Source of the DNA: Rhodospirillales bacterium
GTDB taxonomy: Bacteria; Pseudomonadota; Alphaproteobacteria; Rhodospirillales; JASLLV01
Assembly (NCBI GenBank): GCA_030754475.1
Contig: JASMAE010000331.1
Location: 1 to 18,110 of the forward strand
DNA length: 18,110 bases
Direction of reading: 5' to 3'
In this document: piece after piece, positions 1-8,887 of the stretch
Layout: the number at the start of each line of letters is the position of its first letter
Position numbering within the stretch: the stretch's first letter is position 1
Program-made: the position numbers and the translations under genes
Notes under the pieces: model-generated
The model's input: only the letters and a program-made list of their open reading frames with translations
Databases searched by the model: none
Told to the model about the DNA's origin: nothing

Positions 1-3000
1 GGCGACGCCAATTCGTGGGCCTGTTCACGTCCGCGGCCTACAACCTCAGCCCGCGCGACATCCCGCTCCTGCGACTAAAGCTCCGCAAGGCGGTCGACCG
101 GGCCGGCTTCGGGCCGGCGAGCCACGATGGCAAGGCGCTACAGAACATCTTGGAGACGTTTCCGCGCGACGAATTGTTCCAGGTCTCCGACGATCACTTG
201 TTCAACACCGGCATGGGTATCCTGTACCTACAGGATCGTCACCGCGTCGCGCTTTTCATCCGGCGCGACGAATTCGAACGGTTCGTCTCGTGTCTGATCT
301 ACGTGCCGCGCGATCGCTACACCACGGAACTCAGGCTGCGGATCCAAGACATCCTCGGCCGAGCGTTCGCGGGTCAGACCAGTGCCCACTACATCCACTT
401 TTCCGATGCTCCGCTGGCGCGCCTGCACGTCATTGTCCAGACCACGCCGGGTAGGATTCCGACTTACGATCCAAGCGCGATCGAGCGCGAGGTGGCGGAA
501 GCAACCCGATCGTGGGCCGATGAGCTTGGCGAGGCGCTGATCGCGGCCCATGGCGAGGAAAAGGCGGATCCGCTACGGCGCCAATACGCAGACGCGTTCC
601 CATCGGCGTATCGTGAGAGTCTCGATGCCCGCTCAGCGATGTCGGACATTCCCAAGATCGAGGAAGCGCTTGCGACGGACGCGCCCGCGATGGAGTTCTA
701 CAGACCCGAGAACCAGTCGACCGACCGGGTCGCGCTCAAGGTCTTCAGTCCCCACAGGCAGGTTCCGTTGTCGGACGTGCTGCCGATGCTCGAGCACATG
801 GGACTCAAAGTCATCGACGAGGTTCCCTATGCGATCCGGCCGCGCGGGACGGATACGGACCTTGTCATGGTCCACGACTTCGGAATGGCCACGCGCGACC
901 GCTCGGCCGTCGATGTCCGTTCCGTCGGTTCCAACTTCAAGGACGCCTTCGGCCGGGTCTGGCATGGCGAGATGGAGAGCGACGGTTTCAACGCCCTCGT
1001 GCTCTTTGCCGGCTTGAACTGGCGCGAGGTCACGGTGCTTAGGGCGTATTGCAAGTTCCTTCGCCAGATCGGGATCCCGTTTTCCCAGGCGTACATGGAG
1101 CAGACGCTCGCCAACAACCCGACGCTCGCGCGTCTGATCGTCACCTATTTCCAAGCCCTGTTCGACCCGCGCCAAAGCGGGGATTCGGCTCGGCGCGCCG
1201 GGCGCGTCCGCCACGAGCTGGGTGTCGCGCTCGACGCGGTTTCGAGCGCCGACGAGGATCGAATCTTGCGGCGCTTCGTCAATGCGGTCGAAAGCACGCT
1301 GCGCACCAATGCCTTTCAGTGCGACAACGGGGCGCCCAAGGACCGGCTTTCGCTCAAGTTCGACAGCCGGGCCCTCGACGAGCTGCCGTTACCCCGGCCG
1401 ATGCGCGAGATCTTCGTCTACAGCCCGCGCGTCGAAGGTGTCCACCTTCGGTTCGGGCTGGTTGCGCGCGGGGGGCTTAGGTGGTCCGACCGGCCCGAGG
1501 ATTTCCGGACCGAGGTCCTGGGTCTTGCCAAGGCCCAGCAGGTCAAGAACGCGGTGATCGTTCCCGTGGGCTCGAAGGGTGGTTTCGTCGTCAAACGCCC
1601 GCCCGCCGGCGGTGACCGCGAGGCGTTCCAGAACGAAGGCGTCGCCTGTTACAAGACATTCGTTCGCGGCCTGTTGGACGTCACCGACAACCTCGTCGGC
1701 GATCGCGTGGTGCCGCCGTCCGATGTGCTGCGGCGCGACGGCGACGACTCCTATCTGGTGGTCGCCGCCGACAAGGGCACCGCGACCTTCTCCGACATCG
1801 CCAATGGCCTGTCCGAAAGCTACGGCTACTGGCTCGGTGACGCCTTCGCCTCGGGCGGCAGCGTCGGCTATGACCACAAGAAGATGGGAATCACGTCGCG
1901 GGGCGCGTGGGAGTCGGTCAAACGGCACTTCCGCGAGATCGGCCTCGATATCCAGAAGCAAGAGTTCACAGCGGTCGGCGTCGGCGATATGTCCGGCGAC
2001 GTGTTCGGCAACGGAATGCTGCGTTCCCGCCACACCAAGTTGTTCGGCGCCTTCAACCATTTGCACATCCTCGTCGATCCGGATCCCGATCCAGAAAAGA
2101 GCTTCGCCGAGCGCCGCCGCCTGTTCGGCCTGGCGCGGTCATCGTGGAGTGACTACGACGCCAAGGTCCTTTCGAAGGGCGGCGCCGTCTTCGAGCGCTC
2201 GGCCAAGACCGTGACCGTATCGCCCGAGGTCCGGCGGCGGTTTGCGCTGTCCAAGGATACGCTCGCGCCCAACGAGCTGATGCAGGCGATCGTGAAGTCC
2301 GAGGTGGACCTCATGTGGTTCGGGGGCATAGGGACCTACGTCAAGGCCAGCGACGAGAGCCACGCCGAGGCCGGGGACCGCGCCAACGACGCCCTGCGCG
2401 TCGACGCCAAACAGCTTCGCTGCCGGGTCTTGGGCGAGGGCGCGAACCTCGCCATGACGCAGCGGGCGCGGATCGAATATGCGCTGGGTGGCGGAAGGCT
2501 CAACTCCGACTCCATCGACAACTCGGCCGGAGTCGATTGCTCGGACCACGAGGTGAACATCAAGATCCTCCTCGATTCGGCGGTGACGTCCGGGCGGTTG
2601 TCGAAGAAGCAGCGCGATGCGTTGCTGGCCGAAATGACCGCCGAGGTCGCGTCGCTCGTGCTGAGCAACAACTACCTCCAGACCCAGGCGATATCGATGG
2701 TGCGCGCGCGTGGGATCGAGGTTTTCGACGACCAGATTCGCATGTTGCGCATGCTCGAACGCGCCGGGCGCCTCGACCGTAATGTCGAGGTCCTGCCCGA
2801 CGACGAAGTGCTGGCGGAGCGCGCCGCGATGAAGCAGCCGTTAACCCGGCCCGAAATTGCGGTGCTCATGCCGCACGCCAAGATTTGGGTCTACGACGAG
2901 CTGTTGGGATCCGAGCTTCCCGACGATCCTCGCCTTAGCGGAGACCTGATCGGCTATTTCCCGACACCGCTTCGCACGCGGTTCAAGCGTGAGATCCTGC

Positions 3001-3875
3001 GCCACCGCCTGCGCCGCGAGATCGTCGCGATGCTGGCCACCAACAGCATGATCAACCGGGTGGGGGGAAGTTTCGTAACCCAGATGATCGAAAGGTCGGG
3101 GCTGCCGCCGACCGACGTCGCCCGCGCCTACATCGTCACCCGCGACATCTTCGATGTGCGCGCGGTCTGGAGCGCGGTCGAGGGGCTGGACAACAAAGTC
3201 CCGGCCGATGTTCAGACGGACATCCTGTTGGAGGTCAACCGCCTGATCGAGCGGGGAACGCTGTGGTTCCTGCGCCATTCGGTCCACCCCATCGACATGG
3301 CCGCAACCTACGATTCCTTCGCACCGGAAATTCGAACCATTGCGGCGTCGCTGCCGCGAATCCTTCCCCGGCACTACCTCGGCGATTTGCAGGCGCGCGC
3401 GCAGGCGCTGGTGGAAAAGGGCGCGCCGCGAATTCTGGCCCTGCGGGTGGCGGGTCTTTTGAACATGATCTCGGGGCTCGACATCGTTCGCCTCGCGCAG
3501 AGGCACCGGGGCAAGGTGGTCGACATCGCGCGGCTGTATTTCGCCATCGGCGCGCGGTTCCAGCTCGGTCGGCTGCGCGCCGCCGCCGAGCGCATCGAAC
3601 CCGAAAACCATTGGCAGCAGCTCGCCGCGGCGGCCGTAATCGAGGATCTGTTCGCGAGCCAAGGCGCGCTCGCCTCGCGAATCCTCAGCGTTGCCAGGCC
3701 CGACGGCGACGCCGACAGGGCCATCGAGCTGTGGTTCAAGGATCGCGCGGAAGCGGTGCAAAGCACGGAGGTGTTGCTTTCCGAGATCCTCGAGGTGGAT
3801 GCGGTCGACTTCTCGATGTTGGCGGTCGCATCGCGGCGCTTGCAGGCCCTGACCGAAGCGCCCGAACAGGCGTAG
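1..3875 (+). CDS. NAD-dependent glutamate dehydrogenase, large (180-kDa) type, 5' partial
   Basis: Oxidatively deaminates L-glutamate to 2-oxoglutarate and ammonia with NAD+ in the cytoplasm, a catabolic entry of glutamate into the TCA cycle. The reading frame is open from base 3 with no start before the recognisable family stretch FVGLFTSAAYNLSPR, so the gene begins outside the window. About 1290 residues are present; family members are around 1600, so roughly 300 N-terminal residues are missing. The catalytic core is intact: GGLRWSDRPEDFR (about 1470-1510), KNAVIVPVGSKGGF (about 1550-1590), ADKGTATFSDIAN (about 1770-1810), the NAD-domain run GVGDMSGDVFGNGML (about 1977-2021), GGIGTYVKA (about 2325) and NSAGVDCSDHEVNIKI (about 2519-2565). 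The long C-terminal helical region, with LTRPEIAVLMPHAK near 2840-2880, ends in a normal TAG. The family includes Pseudomonas GdhB and Caulobacter GdhZ. No frameshift or lost motif was seen. The small 50-kDa GDHs are excluded by length and motifs. Confidence 0.97.
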   Translation, partial: RRQFVGLFTSAAYNLSPRDIPLLRLKLRKAVDRAGFGPASHDGKALQNILETFPRDELFQVSDDHLFNTGMGILYLQDRHRVALFIRRDEFERFVSCLIYVPRDRYTTELRLRIQDILGRAFAGQTSAHYIHFSDAPLARLHVIVQTTPGRIPTYDPSAIEREVAEATRSWADELGEALIAAHGEEKADPLRRQYADAFPSAYRESLDARSAMSDIPKIEEALATDAPAMEFYRPENQSTDRVALKVFSPHRQVPLSDVLPMLEHMGLKVIDEVPYAIRPRGTDTDLVMVHDFGMATRDRSAVDVRSVGSNFKDAFGRVWHGEMESDGFNALVLFAGLNWREVTVLRAYCKFLRQIGIPFSQAYMEQTLANNPTLARLIVTYFQALFDPRQSGDSARRAGRVRHELGVALDAVSSADEDRILRRFVNAVESTLRTNAFQCDNGAPKDRLSLKFDSRALDELPLPRPMREIFVYSPRVEGVHLRFGLVARGGLRWSDRPEDFRTEVLGLAKAQQVKNAVIVPVGSKGGFVVKRPPAGGDREAFQNEGVACYKTFVRGLLDVTDNLVGDRVVPPSDVLRRDGDDSYLVVAADKGTATFSDIANGLSESYGYWLGDAFASGGSVGYDHKKMGITSRGAWESVKRHFREIGLDIQKQEFTAVGVGDMSGDVFGNGMLRSRHTKLFGAFNHLHILVDPDPDPEKSFAERRRLFGLARSSWSDYDAKVLSKGGAVFERSAKTVTVSPEVRRRFALSKDTLAPNELMQAIVKSEVDLMWFGGIGTYVKASDESHAEAGDRANDALRVDAKQLRCRVLGEGANLAMTQRARIEYALGGGRLNSDSIDNSAGVDCSDHEVNIKILLDSAVTSGRLSKKQRDALLAEMTAEVASLVLSNNYLQTQAISMVRARGIEVFDDQIRMLRMLERAGRLDRNVEVLPDDEVLAERAAMKQPLTRPEIAVLMPHAKIWVYDELLGSELPDDPRLSGDLIGYFPTPLRTRFKREILRHRLRREIVAMLATNSMINRVGGSFVTQMIERSGLPPTDVARAYIVTRDIFDVRAVWSAVEGLDNKVPADVQTDILLEVNRLIERGTLWFLRHSVHPIDMAATYDSFAPEIRTIAASLPRILPRHYLGDLQARAQALVEKGAPRILALRVAGLLNMISGLDIVRLAQRHRGKVVDIARLYFAIGARFQLGRLRAAAERIEPENHWQQLAAAAVIEDLFASQGALASRILSVARPDGDADRAIELWFKDRAEAVQSTEVLLSEILEVDAVDFSMLAVASRRLQALTEAPEQA

Positions 3876-3882
3876 CGCCGCG

Positions 3883-5175
3883 TTGGCGGACATCGAGCGA
3901 GGCCCGCGAAACGACGGCTCGGCGCCGACGCCGGCCCTGGTTTCCTGGGCGCTTTACGACTGGGCCAACTCGCCGTTCTTCACGCTCGTCATCACCTTCG
4001 TCTTCTCCGCCTATTTCGCCCAGGCGATCGTCGCGGACCCGATACGCGGTACCGAACTCTGGGGATACGCGACCATCGCCTCGGGTCTCGTCGTCGCCGT
4101 GTTCAGTCCGATTCTCGGCGCCGTCGCCGATGCCGGTGGACGTCGCAAGCCCTGGTTGATCGCGTTCACAGGCCTGTGTGCCTGTGCCTCTGCGATGCTC
4201 TGGTACGCCGCGCCGGCGCCCGAATTCGTAGGCTGGGCGCTCACCTGGGTCGTCGTCGCCACGGTCGGAATCGAGTTTGGAATCGTCTTCAACAACGCCA
4301 TGCTGCCCGACCTTGTCGGCGCGTCGCGCATGGGCCGCTGGTCGGGCTGGGCCTGGGCGCTCGGCTATCTCGGCGGTATGGCGGCGCTGGTTCTGGCGCT
4401 CATGGGTTTTGTCCTCGTGGATAGCCCCTGGCTCGGGCTCGACAAGGAGTCCTACCAGCACGTACGCGTGGTCGGGCCCCTGGTCGCCCTTTGGCTGGCG
4501 GCGTTCTCGTGGCCGCTGTTCGCGTTCACGCCGGATCGCCCGCCGAGCGATCTTGCCCTCCGGGCAGGCGTGGTCCGCGGCGTGCGGACCCTGATCGCCA
4601 CCCTGGCGCGGGTTCGTGACCACGGAAATCTCGTGCGGTTCCTCGTCGCGCGCATGCTGTACGCGGACGGCCTTGCGACGGTTTTCGCCTTCGGCGGCAT
4701 CTACGCCGCCGGGACCTTCGGCATGACGTTAGATCAGGTCATCGTCTTCGGGATCGTGCTCAACGTCACCGCCGGCGCCGGTGCGTTCGCCTTTGCCTGG
4801 ATCGATGACTGGCTGGGCTCGAAGCGCACCATCATGATTGCGCTCGTGGGCCTCATCGGTTGCGTGCTGGGCGCGGTGGTCGTGACCGATCCGTTCTGGT
4901 TCTGGTTCTGGGGCGGATTCTTAGGTGTCTTCGTCGGCCCCACCCAGGCCGCCAGCCGGACCCTGATGGCGCGGCTTGCGCCGGCCCAGCTTCGGACCGA
5001 GTTTTTTGGCCTTTACGCGCTTACCGGCAAGGCGACGGCTTTTGCCGGTCCATTCCTGGTGGCGACGATCACGGCCGCGTTCGAGAGCCAGCGCCTTGGG
5101 CTTTCAACGGTGCTCGCGTTCTTCATTGCGGGCTTCGCGCTTCTGTTCACGGTGCGCGAGCCCGAGCGAGCTTGA
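3883..5175 (+). CDS. MFS transporter, UMF1 / Atg22-like family
   Basis: A 430-residue inner-membrane transporter with about 12 hydrophobic segments. The N-terminal signature SWALYDWANSPFF (residues about 21-33) is typical of the UMF1 branch of the major facilitator superfamily, which is related to the yeast vacuolar effluxer Atg22. The loop between TM2 and TM3 has the motif-A-like GAVADAGGRRKPW, and the second half has GPTQAASRTLMARL followed by FFGLYALTGKATAFAGP, also typical of UMF1. The substrate is unknown for most of this family and the sequence does not reveal it. The start is the TTG 7 bases after the glutamate dehydrogenase stop; no in-frame ATG or GTG lies between that stop and the YDWANS motif, and the upstream AGG at about 3868 is a weak ribosome binding site. 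The tight spacing suggests co-transcription and translational coupling with the dehydrogenase, so an amino-acid or amine substrate is possible, but this is only inference. Confidence 0.92.
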   Translation: MADIERGPRNDGSAPTPALVSWALYDWANSPFFTLVITFVFSAYFAQAIVADPIRGTELWGYATIASGLVVAVFSPILGAVADAGGRRKPWLIAFTGLCACASAMLWYAAPAPEFVGWALTWVVVATVGIEFGIVFNNAMLPDLVGASRMGRWSGWAWALGYLGGMAALVLALMGFVLVDSPWLGLDKESYQHVRVVGPLVALWLAAFSWPLFAFTPDRPPSDLALRAGVVRGVRTLIATLARVRDHGNLVRFLVARMLYADGLATVFAFGGIYAAGTFGMTLDQVIVFGIVLNVTAGAGAFAFAWIDDWLGSKRTIMIALVGLIGCVLGAVVVTDPFWFWFWGGFLGVFVGPTQAASRTLMARLAPAQLRTEFFGLYALTGKATAFAGPFLVATITAAFESQRLGLSTVLAFFIAGFALLFTVREPERA

Positions 5176-5325
5176 TCGCCGGATGCGCTAGCGGATCGTG
5201 CGCACGAGACAGCGGTGCCGGAACCCACGGAAACGAACCGGGCGCGAGAGGGATCTCGCGCCCGGTCTATTCTTGCCGCTGCGGTGGTCGCCGTCAGAGC
5301 TTCGTCCGCTTACACCGATAACGCG
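5176..5325. other. Convergent intergenic region between the MFS gene and purH
   Basis: 150 bases between two convergent stop codons. It contains the hairpin terminator annotated separately (5237-5266) and a 12-base perfect palindrome TCGTGCGCACGA at 5196-5207 of no evident role. No convincing small open reading frame with a ribosome binding site was seen in either direction. Confidence 0.7.
5237..5274. terminator. Probable bidirectional intrinsic terminator
   Basis: A perfect inverted repeat CCGGGCGCGAG (5238-5248) / CTCGCGCCCGG (5255-5265) extends by A-T pairs on both sides, giving about 13 base pairs closed by a GGGA loop, which fits the stable GNRA tetraloop class. On the + strand it is followed by the T-rich TCTATTCTT; on the - strand by TTCGTTTCC. 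It sits between the convergent MFS and purH stop codons, exactly where a shared terminator is expected. The T-tracts are short and interrupted, so efficiency is uncertain. Confidence 0.85.
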
Positions 5326-6900
5326 CTAGTGGCGGAAGTGGCGCACACCCGTGAACACCATGGCGAGGCCCTTTTCGTTGGCGGCCGCGATCACTTCGTC
5401 ATCGCGCACCGAACCGCCGGGCTGGATCGCCGCCGTGGCGCCCGCGCCGGCAGCTTCGAGGAGTCCGTCCGGGAACGGGAAGAAAGCGTCCGAGGCGACG
5501 ACCGAACCCTTCGCGCGGCTCGTCTTCTCGCCCGCGTCCCGGCCCGCCTCGGCCGCTTTCCAGGCGGCTATGCGGGCGGAATCGACGCGGCTCATCTGTC
5601 CGGCGCCGATCCCGACTGTCGCGCCCCCCTTGGCGAGGACGATCGCGTTCGATTTCACGTGCTTGCAGACGGTGAACGCGAAGCGCAAATCGGTGATCTC
5701 GGCCTCGGTGGGTTGGCGCTTGGTTACCACCTCGAGCCGGTCCGCGAGGACGGCGTTGTCGCGGCGTTGAACCAGGAAACCCCCGCTCAATCCACGGACC
5801 GCAGTGCTGCCCGCAGCCGGGTCGGCCATGCCGCCGGTGATGAGGACGCGCAAGTTCTTCTTCTTGGCCAGGACCGCGCGAGCGTCCTCTTCGGCGTCGG
5901 GGGCGACCACGACTTCCACGAACTGCGCGCAGATACGCTCGGCCGTCGCCGCATCTAGGGTCCGGTTGAGCGCGATGATTCCGCCGAACGCGCTCATGGG
6001 ATCACAGGCGAGCGCCCGGGCGAAAGCCGCCTCAAGGGTCGCGGCCACGGCCACGCCGCACGGATTCGCGTGTTTGGCGATCACCGCCGCGGGCGCGTCG
6101 AATTCGCTCGCGAGCTCGAACGCGGCATCGGCGTCGCCGAGGTTGTTGAAGCTGAGCTCCTTGCCCTGAAGTTGCCGGGCGTTGGCGATGCCGGGGTCGT
6201 CGCCGATGGCGCCGACGTAGAGCGCGGCCTCTTGATGCGGGTTCTCGCCGTAGCGAAGGCGAAGCCTGATCTCGCCCGCAAGCGTCATGGTGCGCGCAAA
6301 CGGCGTTTCCGAGGCGCGCGCCAACCACGTGGCGATGGTGGAATCGTACGCCGCGCATCGCGCGAAGGCGGCCGCCGCCATGCGGGTTCGAAACGCCAGC
6401 GTCGTCGCGCCGTTGTTGGCGGCGATCTCCTCGATCAGCGCGCCGTAGTCGGATCGGTCGACGACGACGGTTACGAACGCGTGGTTCTTGGCCGCCGCCC
6501 GGATCATGGCCGGGCCGCCCACGTCGATGGTCTCGATGCAGGCCTCCTCGTCCGCGCCGGCCGCGAGCGTCTCGGCGAACGGATACAGATTGACGACCAA
6601 TAGGTCGATCGGCTGCAAATCATAGGCGGCCATGGCCGCCTCGTGTTCGGGATTGCTCCGAAGGCTCAGAAGCCCGGCGTGGATCTTGGGATGAAGAGTT
6701 TTCACGCGCCCGTCGAGGATCTCGGGGAAACCCGTGTAGTCGGAGACCTCGACCACCGGAACGCCGGCGTCGCTCAACGCTCTGGCCGACCCGCCGGTAG
6801 AGACGATTTCGATCTCGCGGTCGCTGAGGCCCCGGCCCAGCTCGGTGAGCCCCGTCTTGTCGAAGACGGAAATCAACGCGCGGCGGATCATCTTCGGCAT
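5326..6900 (-). CDS. purH: Bifunctional AICAR formyltransferase / IMP cyclohydrolase
   Basis: Catalyses the last two steps of de novo purine synthesis: AICAR plus 10-formyl-THF to FAICAR, then ring closure to IMP. The 524 residues match the family's usual length. The N-terminal cyclohydrolase (MGS-like fold, about 1-150) shows RALISVFDKTG, STGGSARAL, GRVKTLHPKIHAGLL (64-78) and IDVGGPAMIRAAAKNH (125-140). The formyltransferase domain shows RYGENPHQ (216-223), LSFNNLGDADAAFEL (249-263), the catalytic Lys-His in KHANPCG (276-282), MSAFGG (302-307) and the C-terminal AIQPGGSVRDDE run. The first ATG (MPKMIRR) is chosen; AAGGA (6912-6916 on the + strand) lies 11 bases upstream, slightly far, while the second ATG at codon 4 would be farther still. 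It follows the glycan dehydratase by 49 bases in the same direction and ends at the shared terminator. No purine riboswitch or PurR-like site was recognised upstream. Confidence 0.98.
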   Translation of the reverse strand: MPKMIRRALISVFDKTGLTELGRGLSDREIEIVSTGGSARALSDAGVPVVEVSDYTGFPEILDGRVKTLHPKIHAGLLSLRSNPEHEAAMAAYDLQPIDLLVVNLYPFAETLAAGADEEACIETIDVGGPAMIRAAAKNHAFVTVVVDRSDYGALIEEIAANNGATTLAFRTRMAAAAFARCAAYDSTIATWLARASETPFARTMTLAGEIRLRLRYGENPHQEAALYVGAIGDDPGIANARQLQGKELSFNNLGDADAAFELASEFDAPAAVIAKHANPCGVAVAATLEAAFARALACDPMSAFGGIIALNRTLDAATAERICAQFVEVVVAPDAEEDARAVLAKKKNLRVLITGGMADPAAGSTAVRGLSGGFLVQRRDNAVLADRLEVVTKRQPTEAEITDLRFAFTVCKHVKSNAIVLAKGGATVGIGAGQMSRVDSARIAAWKAAEAGRDAGEKTSRAKGSVVASDAFFPFPDGLLEAAGAGATAAIQPGGSVRDDEVIAAANEKGLAMVFTGVRHFRH

Positions 6901-6925
6901 GGCAATGTCGATCCTTCGTCAAACG

Positions 6926-6957
6926 CCGGTCGATGCGCTGACGCCAGCGTCAACCGG
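6926..6957 (-). repeat. Weak nested inverted repeat at the dehydratase stop / purH leader
   Basis: Outer arms CCGGT (6926-6930) and ACCGG (6953-6957) enclose inner arms TGACG (6939-6943) and CGTCA (6948-6952) around a CCAG loop. The inner right arm contains the stop codon of the dehydratase. The stems are short, unequal spacers separate the arms, and only a TTT follows on the - strand, so it could be a poor terminator, an mRNA-stabilising hairpin, or chance in G+C-rich DNA. Confidence 0.25.
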
Positions 6958-8866
6958 AGGCAGCCTTGGGCGCGGCGGCGACCCAGGGCACGTACTCGGG
7001 CACGAGATCTTCGAGAATACCGGCGGTTCGGCGAACGTCGGCGCTCGAAACCGCGTCCACCAAATCGCGGATTGATCGGCGCAGCACGTCCAGGTCCATC
7101 GCCCGCGGGGCGGCCAGCAGGATACCCTTGCAGTCGGTCGGGACCAACGCCTCGCCGCCGTGGATCGTCTCTTCGACGAGTTTCTCGCCGGGGCGCGGTC
7201 CGATCACTTCAATTTTCACGTCGTGGTCGGGGCGCAAGCCCGCAAGCCGGATCATCTGCTTCGCGAGATCCAGGATCCGGACCGGCTCGCCCATGTCGAG
7301 AACGAAGATCTTGCCGTCCTCGGAAACGCCGCGGCTTCCAAGCGCCGAGGCCTGCAAAACCAGTTCCATGGCCTCGCGGACGGTCATGAAGTAGCGTTTC
7401 ATCTCCGGGTGGGTGATCGTGATCGGCCCGCCGCGCGCGAGCTGCCGCTGGAACAACGGCACAACCGAACCCGTCGAACCCAGGACGTTTCCGAACCGGA
7501 CGGTGACGAAACGGGTCTCGGTTCCGGGCTGGCGGCCTAGGGACTGGCAGTATTGCTCGGCGATCCGCTTGGTCGCGCCCATGATGCTCGTGGGATTGAC
7601 CGCCTTGTCCGTCGATATCAGCACCATCACGCTGACACCCGCGTTGAGGCAGGCGTCTGCCACGTTGACCGTTCCAAGTACATTGGTCGCAACGCCTTCG
7701 GCGACGTTCGCCTCGACGAGCGGAACGTGCTTGAGTGCGGCCGCGTGAAACACAAGCTCCGGCGCGCAGCCGCGGATGACCTCGTCGACGCGTGAGGCAT
7801 CGCGCACGTCACCGAGGATCGCGCGCCGCGGCAGTCCGGGATGGCGATCCCCAAGTTCGAGCTCGACGGAATAGAGATTGAACTCGGAGTTGTCGAGGAG
7901 CACGATCTCAGCCGGCTGGAAGTCGCTCGTTTGACGCACCAATTCGGTGCCGATGCTGCCGCCGGCGCCGGTCACCAGCACCCGGCGACCCTCGATGAGT
8001 GCGCGCATCGCCTCGCGATCGAGGGGCGTTTGCGGTCGCCCCAGAAGATCTTCGATGACCACCGGCTTGACTTCGATCCTGTCCGTCACCTCGCTTCTCA
8101 GATCGGTCATGCGGGGCAACCGGGCCAAGGTCATGCCGGTCTGGTCGGCGGCCTCGAGCAACTTGCGGACCCGCGCGCCGTCCAGATCGTCGCGGGTCAG
8201 GACAAGGCGCTCGGGCGATTTGCCCTGGGCCGCGAGCTTTTCGACTACGGCCGGGATTTCGTCGAGGGTTCCGAGCACCTCGAGCCCGTGGATGTGGCGT
8301 CCGACGCGGTCATGTCGCTCCGAGACGATGCCGACGATGCGGTAGTTCTGTTCGCGCGCGCGACCCAACGCGCGGATGAACAGCTCGGCCCCGTCGCCGG
8401 CACCGGCCAAAAGTACCGGCACGCGGCGATGGTCGTCGCCTTCGGACCTCAAATTGAAGGTCCCGTCCTTCACAATACGGTACAGGAAGCGCGGACCGCC
8501 CAGCAGGGCAATCAGCACGAACCAATTGATGAAGGGAAGCGAGCGCGGCAGGCCCTCCAGACGCGACCACAGGAACAGCACCGCAAGGAAGCCCAGAACC
8601 GCGAGCGTCGCCGAGCGGCCGACCGCCATCATGTCGTTCAGCGACGCATACCGCCACACGCCGCGATAAAGCCCCATGGACCAGAAGACGACGGCGCCCA
8701 CGACTGTGAAGATCACCGTTCCTCTAAACACGAGCTCGGGCGAGTAATAGAAGAACGAATCGCCGAGCCGCAGATAGAGAGAAAGGACGAACGAGACCGC
8801 CCCCATGACGATGTCGTGGGCGAAGGCGAGATGGTGGCGACCAAGTCGCAGAAACCTATTCGGCAT
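6950..8866 (-). CDS. Membrane nucleotide-sugar 4,6-dehydratase, WbpM/PglF/CapD-like
   Basis: A 638-residue polysaccharide biosynthesis enzyme of the WbpM/PglF/FlaA1/CapD group, which converts UDP-GlcNAc to UDP-2-acetamido-2,6-dideoxy-4-keto-hexose. The N-terminal 125 residues hold about four membrane segments (roughly 15-33, 48-66, 86-104, 110-125). A first Rossmann-like domain follows (VLLAGAGDGAELF, 151-163), as in the long members. The catalytic SDR domain starts with VLVTGAGGSIG (296-306) and carries HAAALKHVPLVE (374-385), STDKAVNP (418-425) and MGATKR (429-434). Met at the place of the usual SDR tyrosine, with TDK and the following Lys, is the signature of this dehydratase branch. The ATG start follows a modest GGGAA, and the gene begins 21 bases after the WbpV-like gene. 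The neighbouring reductase and WbpL-like genes support a role in making the first sugar of a surface glycan. The exact C-5 stereochemistry (retaining or inverting) cannot be read with certainty. Confidence 0.93.
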   Translation of the reverse strand: MPNRFLRLGRHHLAFAHDIVMGAVSFVLSLYLRLGDSFFYYSPELVFRGTVIFTVVGAVVFWSMGLYRGVWRYASLNDMMAVGRSATLAVLGFLAVLFLWSRLEGLPRSLPFINWFVLIALLGGPRFLYRIVKDGTFNLRSEGDDHRRVPVLLAGAGDGAELFIRALGRAREQNYRIVGIVSERHDRVGRHIHGLEVLGTLDEIPAVVEKLAAQGKSPERLVLTRDDLDGARVRKLLEAADQTGMTLARLPRMTDLRSEVTDRIEVKPVVIEDLLGRPQTPLDREAMRALIEGRRVLVTGAGGSIGTELVRQTSDFQPAEIVLLDNSEFNLYSVELELGDRHPGLPRRAILGDVRDASRVDEVIRGCAPELVFHAAALKHVPLVEANVAEGVATNVLGTVNVADACLNAGVSVMVLISTDKAVNPTSIMGATKRIAEQYCQSLGRQPGTETRFVTVRFGNVLGSTGSVVPLFQRQLARGGPITITHPEMKRYFMTVREAMELVLQASALGSRGVSEDGKIFVLDMGEPVRILDLAKQMIRLAGLRPDHDVKIEVIGPRPGEKLVEETIHGGEALVPTDCKGILLAAPRAMDLDVLRRSIRDLVDAVSSADVRRTAGILEDLVPEYVPWVAAAPKAASG

Positions 8867-8887
8867 CAGCTGGTTCCCGTGTCGCCC

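Noticed and set aside
2841..3893. 350-codon - strand open frame opposite glutamate dehydrogenase
   Set aside because: Shadow of a well-conserved gene; low-complexity translation and no ribosome binding site of note. The same applies to the + strand frames at 7841-8947 and 15730-16827.
5196..5207. Perfect palindrome TCGTGCGCACGA after the MFS gene
   Set aside because: It lies downstream of both convergent genes where an operator is unlikely, and a 12-base palindrome can occur by chance; no second copy was noticed.
5326..6900. Phe in PurH SVFDKTG where many homologues have Ser
   Set aside because: This position varies among bacterial PurH proteins as far as I recall, and all other motifs are intact, so it is not treated as a defect.
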